Notes under the pieces: generated by a model
Databases searched by the model: none
What the model saw: the letters and a program-made list of their open reading frames with translations, nothing else
Told to the model about the DNA's origin: nothing
Assembly (NCBI GenBank): GCA_025331125.1
Contig: JAOALB010000158.1
Coordinates: 29,349 to 93,348 of the forward strand
Direction: 5' to 3'
Source of the DNA: Mycogone perniciosa
Lineage: Eukaryota; Ascomycota; Sordariomycetes; Hypocreales; Hypocreaceae
Length of the DNA stretch: 64,000 nt
Program-made: the position numbers and the translations under genes
Shown: positions 1-15,074 of the stretch, in pieces
Numbering within the stretch: position 1 is the stretch's first letter
How the letters are laid out: every line of letters starts with the position of its first letter

Positions 1-3000
1 CAGGGTAGGCTAGTGCACAAGAGGGTGTGCATGGGAGAGGGAAAATAAATTGCGGACTGCAGGGGAGGGCAGATCAGGGACCCTTCTTTTTTTGGCCGCC
101 AATCCTCCTTTTTGCCCAGGTCAAGCCAAGGCCAACTGTTCCCACAACCACCACGCGTATGAATATTGTTTCATGGGCCTCGTCCCATGGCGAGTGCACT
201 ACACTGCACTGCACTGCATGAGGTGCTTGTTATGACAGGACTGCCTACGAGTACTGACTGCGTCCAAGATGGACGAATCCGGCTGGCCGGGCATCAAAAT
301 CGGGCAAGACAGTTGCAGCTCTGTCTGTCGCGGGCCCAAGTGGCAAAATACAGCTTAATTTCTGACTGGTGATCAGAAACTTGTCATTGTGAGCTTTGTC
401 TGTGTCTGGAGGTGGCATCAAGGGCGACGTTAGCGTCCAAGACTGCTGTACTCCGTACTCCGTACTAAATCCAGAATGCACCTGAAAGGCACCTGAAAGT
501 TTGAGGCTTCATATCCAAGCCTTCAAATCACCGCCGCACACCTACACACACCTCCCAGCTCATCAGGCACAATTCATGTCAGCCCACTCAACCACTCCCG
601 TCCCCTGTCATGCTATTATCCTGCAGTCAAATTCGCAACAGCCGCCCGTTATAGCGCGCGGGTCTTTTCTTACTCGCTACGATCGGTAAAGAGCGCACAT
701 GCATGGATGGGTCTCGTCTCGTCTGCGCATGAGGTCTGATATCAAAATGAGGTGTATTTTTTCGCACCACATGACTCAACTCGAGGCGAGCACCGTCGTA
801 TTCTCGATCGGATAGTATTATGCAGTCACTCAAGATCATGGAAACACCTGCGCCTTATTACTAGCATGAGTAGTATGAACTTTCCAGAAGGCTAACACAG
901 AGACCCCAACGATGATCCATTGCCCAGCCCCAGCCGTCGGCTCAGAGACATGCTCGCCAACCAATCTCACCCATCCCGTCCAGCCACCACCCCGTGGCCC
1001 GTCGTTCGGCCACGAGGGGGCTCGTGCAAAGACACGAGGTTCGTCAACCATGTCTTTGCCTCTCTCTCTGAGCTCTGAGACTCTATCAGCCATTTAACAT
1101 CGTTTCTGACGTGACCGACGTGACGTGCACGACGGGGGGTTGAAAATTTTGGCTTTTCTACTGCGTTTGTTTCATTAAGGACAACTTGGCGCAATACATA
1201 CAGAGCCCTAATGTTGAAGATGAGGCACGCCACACTTCGTCATTGAGCTGACTTCCCTAACTTGCACCCGACCCGAAGCTCCCCGCCCACAGATCGATCT
1301 TAGTCACTAATACTCCGTACTCCGTACTCCTATGTACTAATACTACTAAGAAGACCAATACTAGAACGAGTACGGAGTACGGAGTACTCGTCGTAGCATT
1401 TTATCCTACCCTGGTCTTTGCGATTTTTCACATTTGTGAATCAGTCTCCCATCTCCTCACTCTTTCGGTATGGCCCCATCCCGTGCCCGAGCGGTGTGAA
1501 TATGCCGGCAGCAAAAAGTGTATCAGACCACGATGAGGTCAAATTGCGGCGAAGCACGTTGCAGCAGCTCCTCTCTGCTGTCCCACAACGTTCAGCTCAG
1601 CTGGGTTGCATACTTGGAGCTTGCATTAGCCGAGCAATGTGGATTTGTCGGGCAATGCAATTGACATTGACTTTTGTGTAAAAAAAAATCTAAATCCGCC
1701 TAGTCAAACTATAACCAGTAGTAGTACTCCGTACTACTCCTAGCTATCCAGCACGGTTAGTATTTCACTAGTATTTCACAGAATGCCATCTTAGGAACTC
1801 CGTATGCACTAGGATCGATTACTAAATCCGACCCGATGGAAAAATAGTCTCTCCTTCCTAAATTGGGCTCACCATACGAGTAGTAATACTCCGTATTCTC
1901 TCCGTCAAACTGCCCCCAATTTACTTCCACAGCTGAGAACAAGTAGCTTGGCAGGCAGGGCCAGGCTGGCCAGAGAAGGCCTGAAAAGCTGACATGTTGG
2001 CGAGATGGAGGCTCAGTATAGATACTCGTAGAGTACTGGACAGCCACATGGCAGCGACACAGCCTGAGCCCTGCAATTCCATCAATATTACTCCTACGAG
2101 GAGAGCACAGTCAATGGGCTGAAACTCGCGGGGTCTGCTCTCGTCTGACCGGGCCCATTGGCATCCCAACGGGTTTGATTATTTTTGAGGCAGTAAATTG
2201 CACGGAGCAAAGCGGATAGCAGCCGCGCTGGGCCGACATCCTCACAAAACATCATGTAAAAACCATGTCAGCCTCGCCCGTTGTACAAGTGATCCTTGCG
2301 ATCACGAGGCGAGCTGAAGCAGTACTGAATTCAAAGCAAATGCTAGTAGTAATCACGATGTCTCCCTAACGTCATGCACCATGTCTTTGGGGTTATAAAC
2401 AGAGGTGTTTGGTAATAGCAGGGAGTGTTTGATCTTGGCACGTTTATAATCCTTCAGCAAGCGAGCACAATAATGAAGCTCGGTACTGTACACACATATG
2501 CCATTTTTGGTTGCACGAACCTACCTTCCGGGCGCCCATTATCTGCAGACTCCAGTTCGAATCGCAGGCGCCTTGTCATTTGTATGCACCAGCCAGCCCG
2601 TCTCTGAAAGGCGATGGCATTCAGTCCCTGTCTGCAACTCATCCGGGGACCCCGGTGCAAGTTTCAGAATAATAGGGCGCAAAAAGAGCATCGCCCATGA
2701 GCATTATAACATGATTGGCCCTCGTCAGCTCGACTTCGTGCCTGTTGAGTACCAAAGAAGATGAAACAAAGTGACGGAGAAAGAAAATTTTGAAAATTTC
2801 GCAAATTTCGCTCTCGTATTTAAGTGGACGCTTTTAGATTACATAATCACTATACATACTACCTTCAACTGCTACCAGTATTACTATGCCTCTTGTTGTT
2901 TTAATTTCAGGAGCAACGATACACGGCCGGTCCAATATTCATACCGGATCACAATAAGGAGAAAGATGGACTCTTATATATTAAGATCTATTCTCAAAGT

Positions 3001-4223
3001 TTACGAGCATGCCTGTCATGGAGAAGGGGCAAGACAGATTTATAGCATATATACGAGTACGCTTTTCATGGTGTATGTGGTGTACCTTATGTATACGGAG
3101 CACTCGGACCGGCAATATATATTTCCATAGCAGCCACAAACTTCCAAGCATCTCTCTGCACTTCGTATGTACTCCGTACTTCGCAGACATCTAATACTAC
3201 TACTAAGGTACTCATAATATCTATCAAAACGGCATCATTTTGCTCCCGCTCCTTTATGCCTAACGCCGGACTACAGTGACCCGATCTCGACTCCACTATT
3301 TGGAATGGTATTAATTGCGATGTTCATTCAATGCTCCTTAGCACCAGTCAAGACAAAGGGCCCATCTGGCCAACTCATCATTCCTTGGCATATATTATCT
3401 GCCCTACTCAGTGCGAAACGTCGCCTTGTTACCTCGTACAGAGTACTCCGTAGGTGTTGTCCGTTTCCATGACCTACCCCTGATTGGCTAGATGACCCAT
3501 GTCACTACAGCAACCTTTCTTGGCGTCCTCAATATCCGAGGCAGTCCGAGACAAATGCTGACGAGTACGAGGTTTAAGAAGATAGTATGATAAGCAAAGC
3601 GTACTTCGTAAATATAGAGCAAAGTACGAGATGCTGAGTCAAGAAGTCAACATTGATTGCCTTTTGACGGTGTAGTTACTCATACTACGGAGTACTGTCT
3701 CAATCAACCAAAATAGGTCCGGAGAACACCGTAGTCTTCGTATGCTAGAATTAGAAGATCAACCACCAATCTCGTTTTGCCCAATGAGAATACCATGATT
3801 GGCCAGCTAACTTGCGCTAGTCGCAGGTGTCCGTACCTACGTAATAAGCTTGACCTGCTGGCTGGCGTCACTCACCAGGATGCTGCGTCTTGCGAGGTCC
3901 GTTCAGCTCCCTCCCGATGCGCTCCGCCAACAACAAAGTTGCGGCATCTTGACGACCTGCAGTGATTGTCGCCCAACAGAGCAGTAATCATCTTGACCCA
4001 AAGCCACAAAGTGACAGCGCCATCTCAGACTGTCTGCCGCATCGACAACGGCGAGACGCGCATCAAAGGGAGAGCTTGGGCCAGCCTATCATCCTCTCCA
4101 GTCATTGTAAGCCGAGCCAAGTTCTGTGTTATGTAAACAAGGCATCGTCTTTGATTTGCTGCTGACAAAGTGTGACCTTGATCGCAAACTGTAGTCTTTG
4201 GATCTCCTGCAAGCCAACCAACC
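1..4223. other. Gene-poor intergenic stretch with dispersed TACTCCGTA motifs
   Basis: I see no supportable gene in these 4.2 kb. All open frames are short, lack family resemblance and overlap each other on both strands. What stands out is repeated short sequence of the form TACTCCGTA or TACGGAGTA, often doubled and back to back: 449-467, 1311-1330, 1371-1390, 1722-1736, 1885-1897, 3166-3183, 3441-3453 and 3683-3696. The last few hundred bases should contain the promoter and leader of the PhoD-type gene that starts at 4224. Confidence 0.6.
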
Positions 4224-6758
4224 ATGGCTTCGTACACCGGCGACGAGAACATCGCGGAAGTTGACCAGAAAAACCCGTACGCGTCCAGCAGCAAATGGCG
4301 CCACCAAGAATCCTACAAGTTTGCTCGTCATGCGGCGCAACAATCCCAAGACGCCGATGAGCCTGTCGATTTCGCCAATTCCTACCGAGTCGAGTCCGAG
4401 GGCGACGTCCAACCGCCGCTGGTCGCCGATCAAGGCCAGCTCGCAGTTGGTGGCATTCCGGATAGCGACGAGGTGCATGATGGCAAGGAAATTGTCTGCG
4501 GTCCACTGTTGAACTACCGTCGAATGGAAAGGGGGCACTGGATCGGAAGTGTCCTCATTGTCGTAAAGGGTGGTGGCAAGGAGCTGCTCTATCAGCCATC
4601 GTTGGTTTTGCGACGGGCTGGTGAGGCCAGGGAGCTCACTGCTGTTGCCAACACCGGCGAGTCGACTCGGACTCAGGGCGCCCAAATCGAAGGCGAACGT
4701 CTATACTCGGACAGGCGGAACACATTCTGGGCATTTGGTATCAGCGTTCCCCTTGAGCCGAACGAGATCAGATATGACTACACCGTTCCCGGAATGCGAT
4801 TCTCTGGTGACCACAAGCCGCGAGTAAACAGCTTCTTTATCCCCGCTGCGAACGAATCCATGCGCATCATGTTTCACTCCTGCAATGGCTTCAGTGTTGG
4901 AACCGACGAGGATGCTTGGAGCGGCGCGGCGCTGTGGAACGATGTTATACGGAAACACGAGGTAGCGCCATTCCATGTTATGGTCGGCGGCGGCGACCAG
5001 ATTTACAACGATGGCATCAGAGTGAACGGTCCTCTGCGCACCTGGACTGCTATTAGCAACCCCAAGAAGCGTCAAGACTATCCGTTCCCAGAGAAGCTTC
5101 GAGCGGAGTGCGACGACTACTATCTCAAAAACTATATCCAATGGTACAATTTGGCACCATTCTCTACCGCGAACGGCCAAATTCCGCAAATCAATATTTG
5201 GGATGACCATGATGTGAGTCATACCCCTTGGCGGAACGTCGGCAACAATATACTAATGACACCATAGATCATTGACGGGTTTGGCTCGTATGTCGACAAG
5301 TTTATGCGTTGCGACGTCTTCCGTGGCATTGGCGGTACTGCCCACAAGTATTATATGCTCTTCCAGCATCATCTGCCTCCACCGCCATCAACTTATACAT
5401 CAGGTAAGTCCCAACATCTCATATTCAGTGGCATGGCCTAACAATGACAGATTTCGCGGCACAAGACATGGACGGCACTCAAGGCGTAGATCCCCACCAA
5501 CTCATTGATACATATGTTGCTCCAGGAAAGACGGAAGCACAGTATATTGTTGGGACCAAGCCTGGCCCCTATGTTGCGGAGCATTCGTTCAACATATACA
5601 CGCGACTGGGTGCCCGTATTGCATTGCTTGGAATTGACGCCCGAACTGAGGTGAGTTAGCCCAGCAGTCATCAGATTTTGCCCCTGTTAGCTAACAAGTT
5701 CAGCGTACTCGTCACCAAGTCAATTACCCCGAGACTTACGACCTCATTTTTGATAGACTCCGGAACGAGTTGCGAACAGCCCTCAGCTCGGGGCAACCCA
5801 TCAAGCACTTGATCCTACTTCTTGGTATTCCTATCGCATACCCGGTATGATTATGCGCCCCCTTGGACTTGATGAAGGTGTGCTAACTCGAGTATAGCGT
5901 CTGACTTGGCTTGAAAACATCTTGCGGAGTCCTTTAATCGGCCCGGTCAAATTCTTAAATCGGCGCTTTGGAGTTGGTGGTGATTTCTTCAACCACTTCG
6001 ATGGCAGTGTAGATCTTCTTGATGACCTCGATGATCACTACACCGCAAAGACGCACAAGCTTGAGCGAGCCAGCCTTGTTGAACAGTTGCAGGAGATATC
6101 GGCAGAATTCTCGGTGCGGGTGACCATTCTCGGAGGCGACGTCCATTTGGCAGCTTTGGGTCGATTTTACTCCAACCCCAAACTCAACATCCCAGTCGAA
6201 GAGGACAACCGATACATGGCCAACGTCATCTCATCCGCCATTGTCAATAAGCCTCCACCACAGGCTGTTGCGAACCTCCTCGCTCGACGAAACAAGATCC
6301 ACCATCTGAATTCTCACACAGATGAGACTCTTCTGGACATGTTTGACAAAGACTCGGGCGACTCAACCAAGACTGCTGGTCACAACAACTGCACGATGCC
6401 AAGCCGTAACTTTGCCATGCTAACAGAGAACTCTCCTAACGCTTACTACAATAGCGAGGGATTTGTCGAGACCAGTAGCGAGTTCCAGTCTTTCGAGGGC
6501 AATAATGGCCACGCTCATCTCCATCAGGGCGAGGTGGGTGCCGGGACCAAGCACAAATCCGCGACAGACGAGGGACACGGACGCGGTCATGATGGCAGTC
6601 TTGACGTTCGTATCAACGTTGAGATTGACCAGCATAACCCGGAAGGCCTCACCGAGGGCTACGGTCTTACCATCCCACTCCTAAGATATCGCCCGAGGAC
6701 CGCTGTGGTGTTGACGCCGGTATCCGGCGACGATTCCATTGCTGAAACAAACCAGTAG
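4224..6758 (+). CDS. PhoD-like metallophosphatase family protein
   Basis: Predicted 775-residue protein from five exons: 4224-5213, 5268-5403, 5451-5650, 5704-5844 and 5898-6758. All four introns have GT-AG ends and keep one frame. It resembles the fungal PhoD-like phosphatase group, metal-dependent phosphomono/diesterases of the calcineurin-like fold. Visible metal-site motifs are GGGDQIYNDG near residue 255, IWDDHDVIDGFGSY spanning the first splice junction near 326-339, and LGGDVHLAALGRFY near 567-580. The N-terminal quarter is a family-typical beta-rich leader, and the His/Gly-rich tail after about residue 690 looks disordered. No signal peptide is apparent, so a cytosolic location is likely. 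The start is the first ATG of the open frame and has a good context (ACCATGG). The true substrate cannot be told from sequence. Confidence 0.88.
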
Positions 6759-7504
6759 GGTGTGTGGCGTTGGAACGAATGTTGGACGTCGAGTTTTGTC
6801 TAGTTTATGATGTGTGGTTCGTATATCTGAGTTCGATGATACCCCATGAGACGGGAGCTAAGTGAGTCAACTACTCCCATTGTGGTTACAATGGATTGAG
6901 GTCGAATGTGATGGCATCCAAGGATTGACATGTGCACGCTATTGTGCACCTTGACAAATATTGGGCTGCTGTATAAATATGAGGTTTCCTTGGTACCTAG
7001 ACAAAGCTGAAGGCTTAATACATGTAATGAATGTACTTGATAATTGATAGTCCTGTGGATAGATCACATGAACGTGCAAGCCCCTTCCTTACCCCAGCTC
7101 CGGCTTCGGTAGCTTATCGTTCATCAGACACGGATAGCGGCATATCGCGGGATCCGGGATTGCATTTGCTAATTAGTGTCGAAGCCCAGCGCCCTCTTCA
7201 CGGTGAGGTCGGTTGCTATCCTTGTCGAGATGCCGTCCAATTGTCCAATCGCCTGTGAGTGAAGCTCCTCCGGACTGCTAACGTCATGATGGCGCGCCCC
7301 CACTGCCCCTCACCCTGGCAGCTTTAACCCGCGATAAGCCGAGCTGTGGTTGGACAGCTTCAACGGCGACAGATAAATAAATACATAAAAGAGTCGGCAT
7401 CAGACTTCAGCAATACAATCCGAGGAACTTGCATTCTCGAGTTACCTCCTCTTGTGGAACAAGTCTCGTATTTCTGTTAAAATTGTTGAGGTTTAAGAGA
7501 AATC
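6759..7504. other. Intergenic: PhoD 3' region and PUT2 promoter
   Basis: No gene is supported here. The downstream half should be the PUT2 promoter. An A/T-rich run at about 7371-7390 (ataaataaatacataaaaga) lies some 115 nt before the PUT2 start and could serve as a TATA-like element. Confidence 0.4.
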
Positions 7505-9374
<1,870 letters not shown>

Positions 9375-12123
9375 GAAATTTAACGAATAGGGGTAGCCTG
9401 GGTGGGTGCTGTATGGCGTTCAGAAAAGTCATGATTTTTTATGGTATCCAGGGTAAGGAAAGATATCAGTCTGTCCTTTGGGCGCACACCCGCGAGTTTT
9501 ATGACAGCCATCAAGAATGTATAGTAATGAAATTTTGCATCACGAACAGACTGGGGGGAAAATCCACACATAAAAACAACTACTGAATAAAGGGGTTTCC
9601 TTCTAAGCTTCAAGTTCGCTTTCAAATCTCGGAAATTTGTGATGGGATGTCAATTTCATTACTCGTACGTAGTGTTTGATTCCAAACTCTTGGCAAAAAA
9701 GCTTGGCATCGGATTGGCGTCATCCGGCAGATTGAGCCTTTTACTTGTCTTGTACTCCGTAGTACGAAGTACTTCATACATCTGCTCAGTTAATGCTACG
9801 TCACGCAGAGAGAAGAAGGAACACATCCTCTTCACACGAGCAAAGAAGACAAAATTCCATGCATTACATGGGAGAAGGGTAAGGCAAATGTGGTCAAGAC
9901 AGCACGCACCGCAATATGCAAGCCACGTGTTAACTGAATAACCTAAAGATGCGGAGGTGACTTCAACTCCACATAACCAGTACTCGTACGTGTATTTGAT
10001 CACAGAGGTCCAGTATTTCAGGGGATTTTGATTGAACCTTTGGGGGAAGATGTCTGGCGAAGCTACGCACGGAGCAGTGAAACATCGCGTCTGTTCTCCT
10101 AAAAGCTTATTGCTAGGCGTTAGTGGCGGGCTAACAATTGATGGCCAACCCGGAACTTGACGTATTACTACGGAGTACTAGCAGCAGTACTTCGTGCTTT
10201 GTACGAAGTAGTGCGAGTAGTAGTCGTTGGAAGGTCCGGATCTTTAGGAGGCGCAGTCAGCTCAGCTCGTACAATAGTTGAGTGGGTTCAGGATTCTCTC
10301 CGATCGGGAGTGTGTGTACTCCGTATAAGTGAGAGGAGGCTACGTGGTGTTTGGCATTAAAAGTTGTTGGGTAATCATGGCTTGTCAGACAGCGGACACG
10401 TGCTCATAGGCAAGGGTAAGGGGAATCCAGAGTGCTTCGTACCCTTACGACCATTACGAGAGGTTTGGCGTTGATTCGACATTCACCACAGGACACACGA
10501 GCTGGCCCAACGTGTTTGCGTCTTTTGCGGCACACGGCAACTGGGGCTGGAGCCCGCGCATGCATTGATGGATCATATGTACTTTGTACTCTGTAGGTCT
10601 GGTCTTGTTGGTGAGATGTGACGGCTTGTCCTCGTGCTCCTGACGACCTTTCCGGGGACTGGAGCAGTTATTAGTGAGTGTGATTGTTTCCTCCCGGATG
10701 TAACTTATTGCTCCGTGCTTTGGTGTATTTCCCAACAAATACGGAGTACTCCGTATTATTACTACATTTACTATGTACTTCGTACTATGGAGTACTCGTA
10801 TACTATCTATCGGTAAGGCTACGGGGAGGCTGCGATCTGTCTGTCTCATCCGGGGCACGTGAGGTGGAGATGAGTCGGCGAGCACGAGACTCGGTTGCGA
10901 GGCCTCAGAGGATGATGGCTTTCGGCCCATAATCCCGGAGCTCACCACATGGGCCTATGCGACCCGCTGATTCGTCCGTGACACAGCGACACCATGACGA
11001 GCACGCGACCATTTTCTCGATGCTGCTTGGTCAATTGGAAACGCCCGTTTTTGCTCGACTTTGATTTTCTAGACTCCATGTGCCTTTCTATTCCCCCTTG
11101 TTTTCTCTTGTAGTATTAGTACTACTATTACTACCTGCTACTGAGCTGAGGTGGTTGCATGGGCCTTTTTGATCCTACGGCATCACTGATAGGGAAAGGT
11201 GCTATCTCTCTCATACTATTAGTGAGCGCACCAAGGAGAATGTGAAGAAAACGTGGAAGGAGCAGACAGACGTTATCTTTTTCATTTCCCTTTCCCTTTT
11301 CTGATCTCCATGAAAGTTTCCCCCTTCTTCCCCCCTCTTTCATCACTGCATCCTCTCCTGGTTTAAGGTGCATGTATGCTCTCGTGCCCTGTGTCGGTTC
11401 GTGATATTCTGCTGTGATACGCCCTCACCAGTCTGTCCACATTGAGTTCGGCCGCGTCACATATCATTCCTCGAGCAGCAAAGCAAACCAATCAATCATT
11501 TTCCCGAGTACGTACGCACTACAGCGTCGTATGTACATGCAGAGCCAGCCACAGGTGAAAGAAATCACCCTCGCAAACAAAAGGACATCGATAAGCCATC
11601 TGGAGACCAGCAACCAACCAAAGAGGGACAGCGTGAAAGATAAGGAAAGCCAGGCGCAGCACCACCAAAGCGTCACTGTCGTGTCTCGGCGTCTCAGCTC
11701 ACCTTGTCACCACAGCCAAAAAAGGCACTACTTCTAATCGTACTTGTACAAAAGGACGACTTGCCACGGCATACGGGCTTTCTACCTATCAAACACCAAT
11801 TTGGTACCCTTTTTCTTCCTTTATCTGAACGTTATCGAAGTCCAAGAGGGCGGTGCTACAGTCACTGCTACGACAAAGAGCCCCGGGATCCGAGGAGACT
11901 GCGCCCGACCACCATACTTACACGAGCAAGTGACCCGGAGAATTTGTCGTTAGGATCCCGTTTAGTCGTCCATTGGCCTGTCAAACGTTTCATATCGCGT
12001 ATCGAGAGGGGAAAAAAAGGCCGAACGTCTAGACGCATACGAAGTACAGCAGCCCACATCCCTGCTTGCTGCTGAACAGGACTCGTCATCATACAAACAA
12101 TTTAATAATACATACTAGCGGCT
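9375..12123. other. Long intergenic region: PUT2 3' end and promoter plus leader of the bHLH gene
   Basis: No gene is supported in these 2.7 kb. The TACTCCGTA/TACGAAGTA motif recurs at 9751-9778, 10166-10180, 10316-10325, 10740-10757 and 10770-10803. From 11281 to 11345 the + strand is a C/T tract of the kind that precedes transcription starts in filamentous fungi. From 11540 to the bHLH start codon at 12124 the + strand contains no ATG at all (584 nt). That fits a long 5' leader for the bHLH mRNA. The last upstream ATG, at 11531, would open a 68-codon uORF ending at 11737. Confidence 0.45.
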
Positions 12124-13397
12124 ATGCCTCGTCCGGCCCTCCCACCTACTCCTGGATCCTCCTCTGATATCAAGGGCAAGGACGGCATCCAGCAACTCGC
12201 CTCTCTCCAACTGACATTTGAGCTGCCACCTCCAGCAGTCCACGATGCCCATGCATCTTATGCCTCATCCGCCGACTCCAAGATCTCACCAATCAGCGCA
12301 ACTTGCCCGCCATCATCCTTAAATGCTGCCATATCCCCGAGAACCACATATCCCATGCAGGCTGCCGAGACTGTAAAAGCCCGTCGGAGATCTTCTGCTG
12401 CTGCCAAGGACAACACCTTTGCTTTGCCACCACCCCCCACCTGGTCTAGGAAAATCATCCAGATGAAGCCTAGAACGCAAGAGACGGGCGAAAGCTCAAC
12501 CTCCGCCAAAGAGCCCGCCAAGACCGGCAGTGGCAAGGCATCCGCTGCTGCCAAGACATCCGGAGCCGGGTCCGGGCCCGGCTCCGGATTGGGGGCTGTC
12601 GTCAACAAGGAACAAGGAAAGAAAAAGCAACCCAGTGCAACCAGTGCTGCTGGCAGGAAAATTGCTAGGAAAACAGCACACAGTCTGATTGAGCGAAGGA
12701 GGCGGAGCAAAATGAATGAGGAGTTTGCTCTTTTGAAGAGTATGATCCCTGCGTGCACGGGCGAGATGCATAAACTGGCCATTCTACAGGTTCGTGGCCC
12801 ATCATCCTTCACATGTTTTTTTTTATAAAAAATCTTGGGATGAACAATCAAACTAATTTTTTTCGGAAGGCTTCAATTGAATACGTTCGCTACCTCGAGG
12901 ACTGCGTAGCCAAGCTCAAGGCGCAGCAAGTCGAGGTGCAACAGGGCCGACCTGAAGCCTCACAAAGCCCCTTGCCACCCATCCGGGAATTCCACCCAAC
13001 ATTCCGGGACGACACAGCTGCTGATATCGAGATGACTGACTCAGAGGCAACGTCGCCCGTCTTCGCTCCTCAGCGGCCGTCTGTTTCTCCCGCAATGTAC
13101 GCTCAGGACTCCCGCCACCGTCAGCACTCGTATTCATCGGTATCCACCGATCAGAGACATTACAGTTACAGCAACTCTGCCGGCACATCACCGGCATTTG
13201 GGCCCCAACATTACGGCGGCAGTGGCGGTTACACCTCTGCCTCTGGGTCGACCCTTACGAGTCCAGCGCTGAACCCCCAAAGTGATCTTGACCAGGAGGC
13301 TACGGCGGCATTGCTGATGCTTAACAGTGATAGGAGGGGAACAACAATCAACAGTAGTGGGCGGGCCTTGTCGGTTCGTGATCTGCTTAGCTCATGA
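12124..13397 (+). CDS. Basic helix-loop-helix transcription factor
   Basis: Two exons (12124-12789, 12870-13397) encode 397 residues. The bHLH domain spans about residues 180-245 and is split by the intron in helix 2, where LAILQ joins ASIEYVRYLEDCVAKLK. The basic region reads RKTAHSLIERRRRSKMNEEF. His186, Glu190 and Arg194 match the contacts of class B bHLH proteins that bind CACGTG, so E-box binding is predicted. The flanks are Ser/Pro/Ala-rich and look disordered, with a Gly/Ser/Tyr-rich C-terminal third. The target genes are unknown. It is a nuclear regulator by family, resembling fungal Esc1-like/allergen Fus c 3-type bHLH proteins in the loop and helix 2 (from memory, not tested). Confidence 0.9.
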
Positions 13398-13866
13398 GGG
13401 ATATATGGTTTCCCTACTTTTCCGTTGCAAGTCGGCTGGATACCCACGACGTAATTACGCGCTTGTTTCTTTTGCTTCTAACTGTTTTCGACTGCAACTA
13501 AAAGTCGTGTTACGAGATAACGTTCCCTTGTTATGATTTAGTACTGCTATACTGGCCGGTGGAATATTGGACAAAATAACATTATAATTCAATGGAGTTT
13601 GGGACCGTGGGTAAAGGCACGCCAAATATGCGTTGTCGAGAATGGTGGACTTGGGCTGGTGTTTCGGCTTGAGGAGTTGAGCGTATACTGCTGTTGGTTC
13701 TTGGGCGATGTCATGAGATAAAAGCGTAATAGTACTAGCATTTTATTACATCTTTCCACTCTTGATCAATAAACATGGTGTTCTGTTTTTTATGTGTCTG
13801 ATTTATCTGGTTGTGGGTTAATAGATCATTACATGTCAACATTTATCTCATTCCATCTCTTGTATA
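13398..13866. other. Convergent intergenic region
   Basis: The stop codons of the bHLH gene and of PER1 face each other across this 469-bp A/T-leaning gap. It should hold both 3' untranslated regions. I see no further gene. Confidence 0.4.
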
Positions 13867-15074
13867 TCATGACTTTAACCTCTCACTGCCAGCAATGTCA
13901 TCATTTGCGTCTTTGACCAAGAACCTATTGTTTTCTTCGTTAGGCTTGGTTCCACGATACCAGACGTCGGACGGGAAAAGCAACTCACTTGTACCACAGG
14001 ATTGTTGGCGCAATTGTCATTAGGTGCCACAGGCTATGCGCATCAATGCAGCCTAGCCAGGGCGGGAAATCGAACAGCTCCATGCTCATGGCGAACATGA
14101 CCCAAGCAACTGCTAGACCGGGCCACATGGCCCACATACGGCGCGACTCACGGTAGCGACGGAAGCTGAACCAGCTCCATAGGGAGTTCTGGATGACGCC
14201 AGCGGCGACGTTGGCGGCCATGTTATAGGTGTAGTCCCAGTGCACGCCCTTGAGGTAGCCGACGTGGCAGAGGTATAAGAAAGCGCAGAGAAGTGTCCAG
14301 GCGTGGAGGACGGAGCGGCGCCGGGGGGTGCGACGGTCGAGGCGGAAGATGCGCACGGGGGTGTAGTACATGCCATACAGTACTGAGGCGCCGGCGGCGA
14401 AGTAGTCGAGTTGTTCGGTGAGGGCGAAGTCACGGGTGTGAAAGATGGCGCTGAAGACCCAGGAGGCGAGACCGAAGTAGGAAAAGGTTTCGTAGAACCG
14501 GCGGAGACGGTAGTCTGCGGGGATGAGGGCGCGGACATTCTTGAGGCCTTGATAGTGTGCCCAGAAGTTGCCGAGGGAGAAGAGGACGGAGAAGGGCTCT
14601 TGAATTCCGAGAAAGCGGTAGAAGGGCCATTTGCCATGGAATTGGACGATGGGGAGGGAGGAGGAGACGCGGGAGGTGGTGGTGATGTGTTGACAGGTGT
14701 AGTCGCATTCGCTGGCGCAGTTCCAGAAGATGAGGCGACGGTGGAGGGCTGTTGTGATTCAAGCAACATGTTAGCTTCGAAGACGAGGTTTCGGCGCATA
14801 GACTTGGGGGAGGGATGGGCGTAAGAGGAGGACGTACGGATTGGAGTATGGGCTTTCCCAGGCGCGCAGTTTTCGGCTTTGCAGACCTAGGGAAGAGGCG
14901 TCAGTACCGCTGCGTATGCGATCTGCCGCGAAAGCATCAACTTGCCTCGAGGCAGTGTTTAAACTCGGGCAGTTGATCGCCAATGGAGGCATGACTTGTG
15001 CCGGCGAAGAGCACGACAACGAGCAAGATCAGGGAGACGGCGCGAATCCATGGCCTCCCCCTATCGGACGCCAT
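13867..15074 (-). CDS. PER1: Per1-family protein of GPI-anchor lipid remodelling (PGAP3 homologue)
   Basis: Multi-pass ER protein needed for lipid remodelling of GPI anchors (Per1/PGAP3, a phospholipase-like step in the CREST superfamily). Four exons in transcript order, 15074-14946, 14886-14838, 14748-13989 and 13924-13867, give 331 residues. Residues 1-30 form a signal peptide with a VSLILLVVVLFAG core. The Cys-rich luminal part follows: EFKHCLE, VCKAENC and NCASECDYTC, then VQFHGKWPFYRFLG. About seven membrane helices come next, with the family motifs WDYTYNM and DAHSLWH, and the tail ends FLVKDANDDIAGSERLKS. The first intron (14887-14945) uses a GC-AG pair; only this splice joins HCLE to VCKAENC in frame. 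A second start 21 codons upstream is in frame, but it would bury the signal peptide. Confidence 0.92.

Noticed and set aside
2540..2575. tRNA-like T-loop string AGTTCGAATCGC
   Set aside because: The flanks do not pair into a T-arm and no acceptor or anticodon stem could be built around it.
4089..4685. 198-codon minus-strand frame over the start of the PhoD-type gene
   Set aside because: It overlaps a conserved plus-strand coding exon and resembles no family.
14113..14799. 228-codon Pro/Ser-rich minus-strand frame over PER1
   Set aside because: It is in the wrong frame; the PER1 frame carries all the conserved Cys and His motifs and membrane helices.
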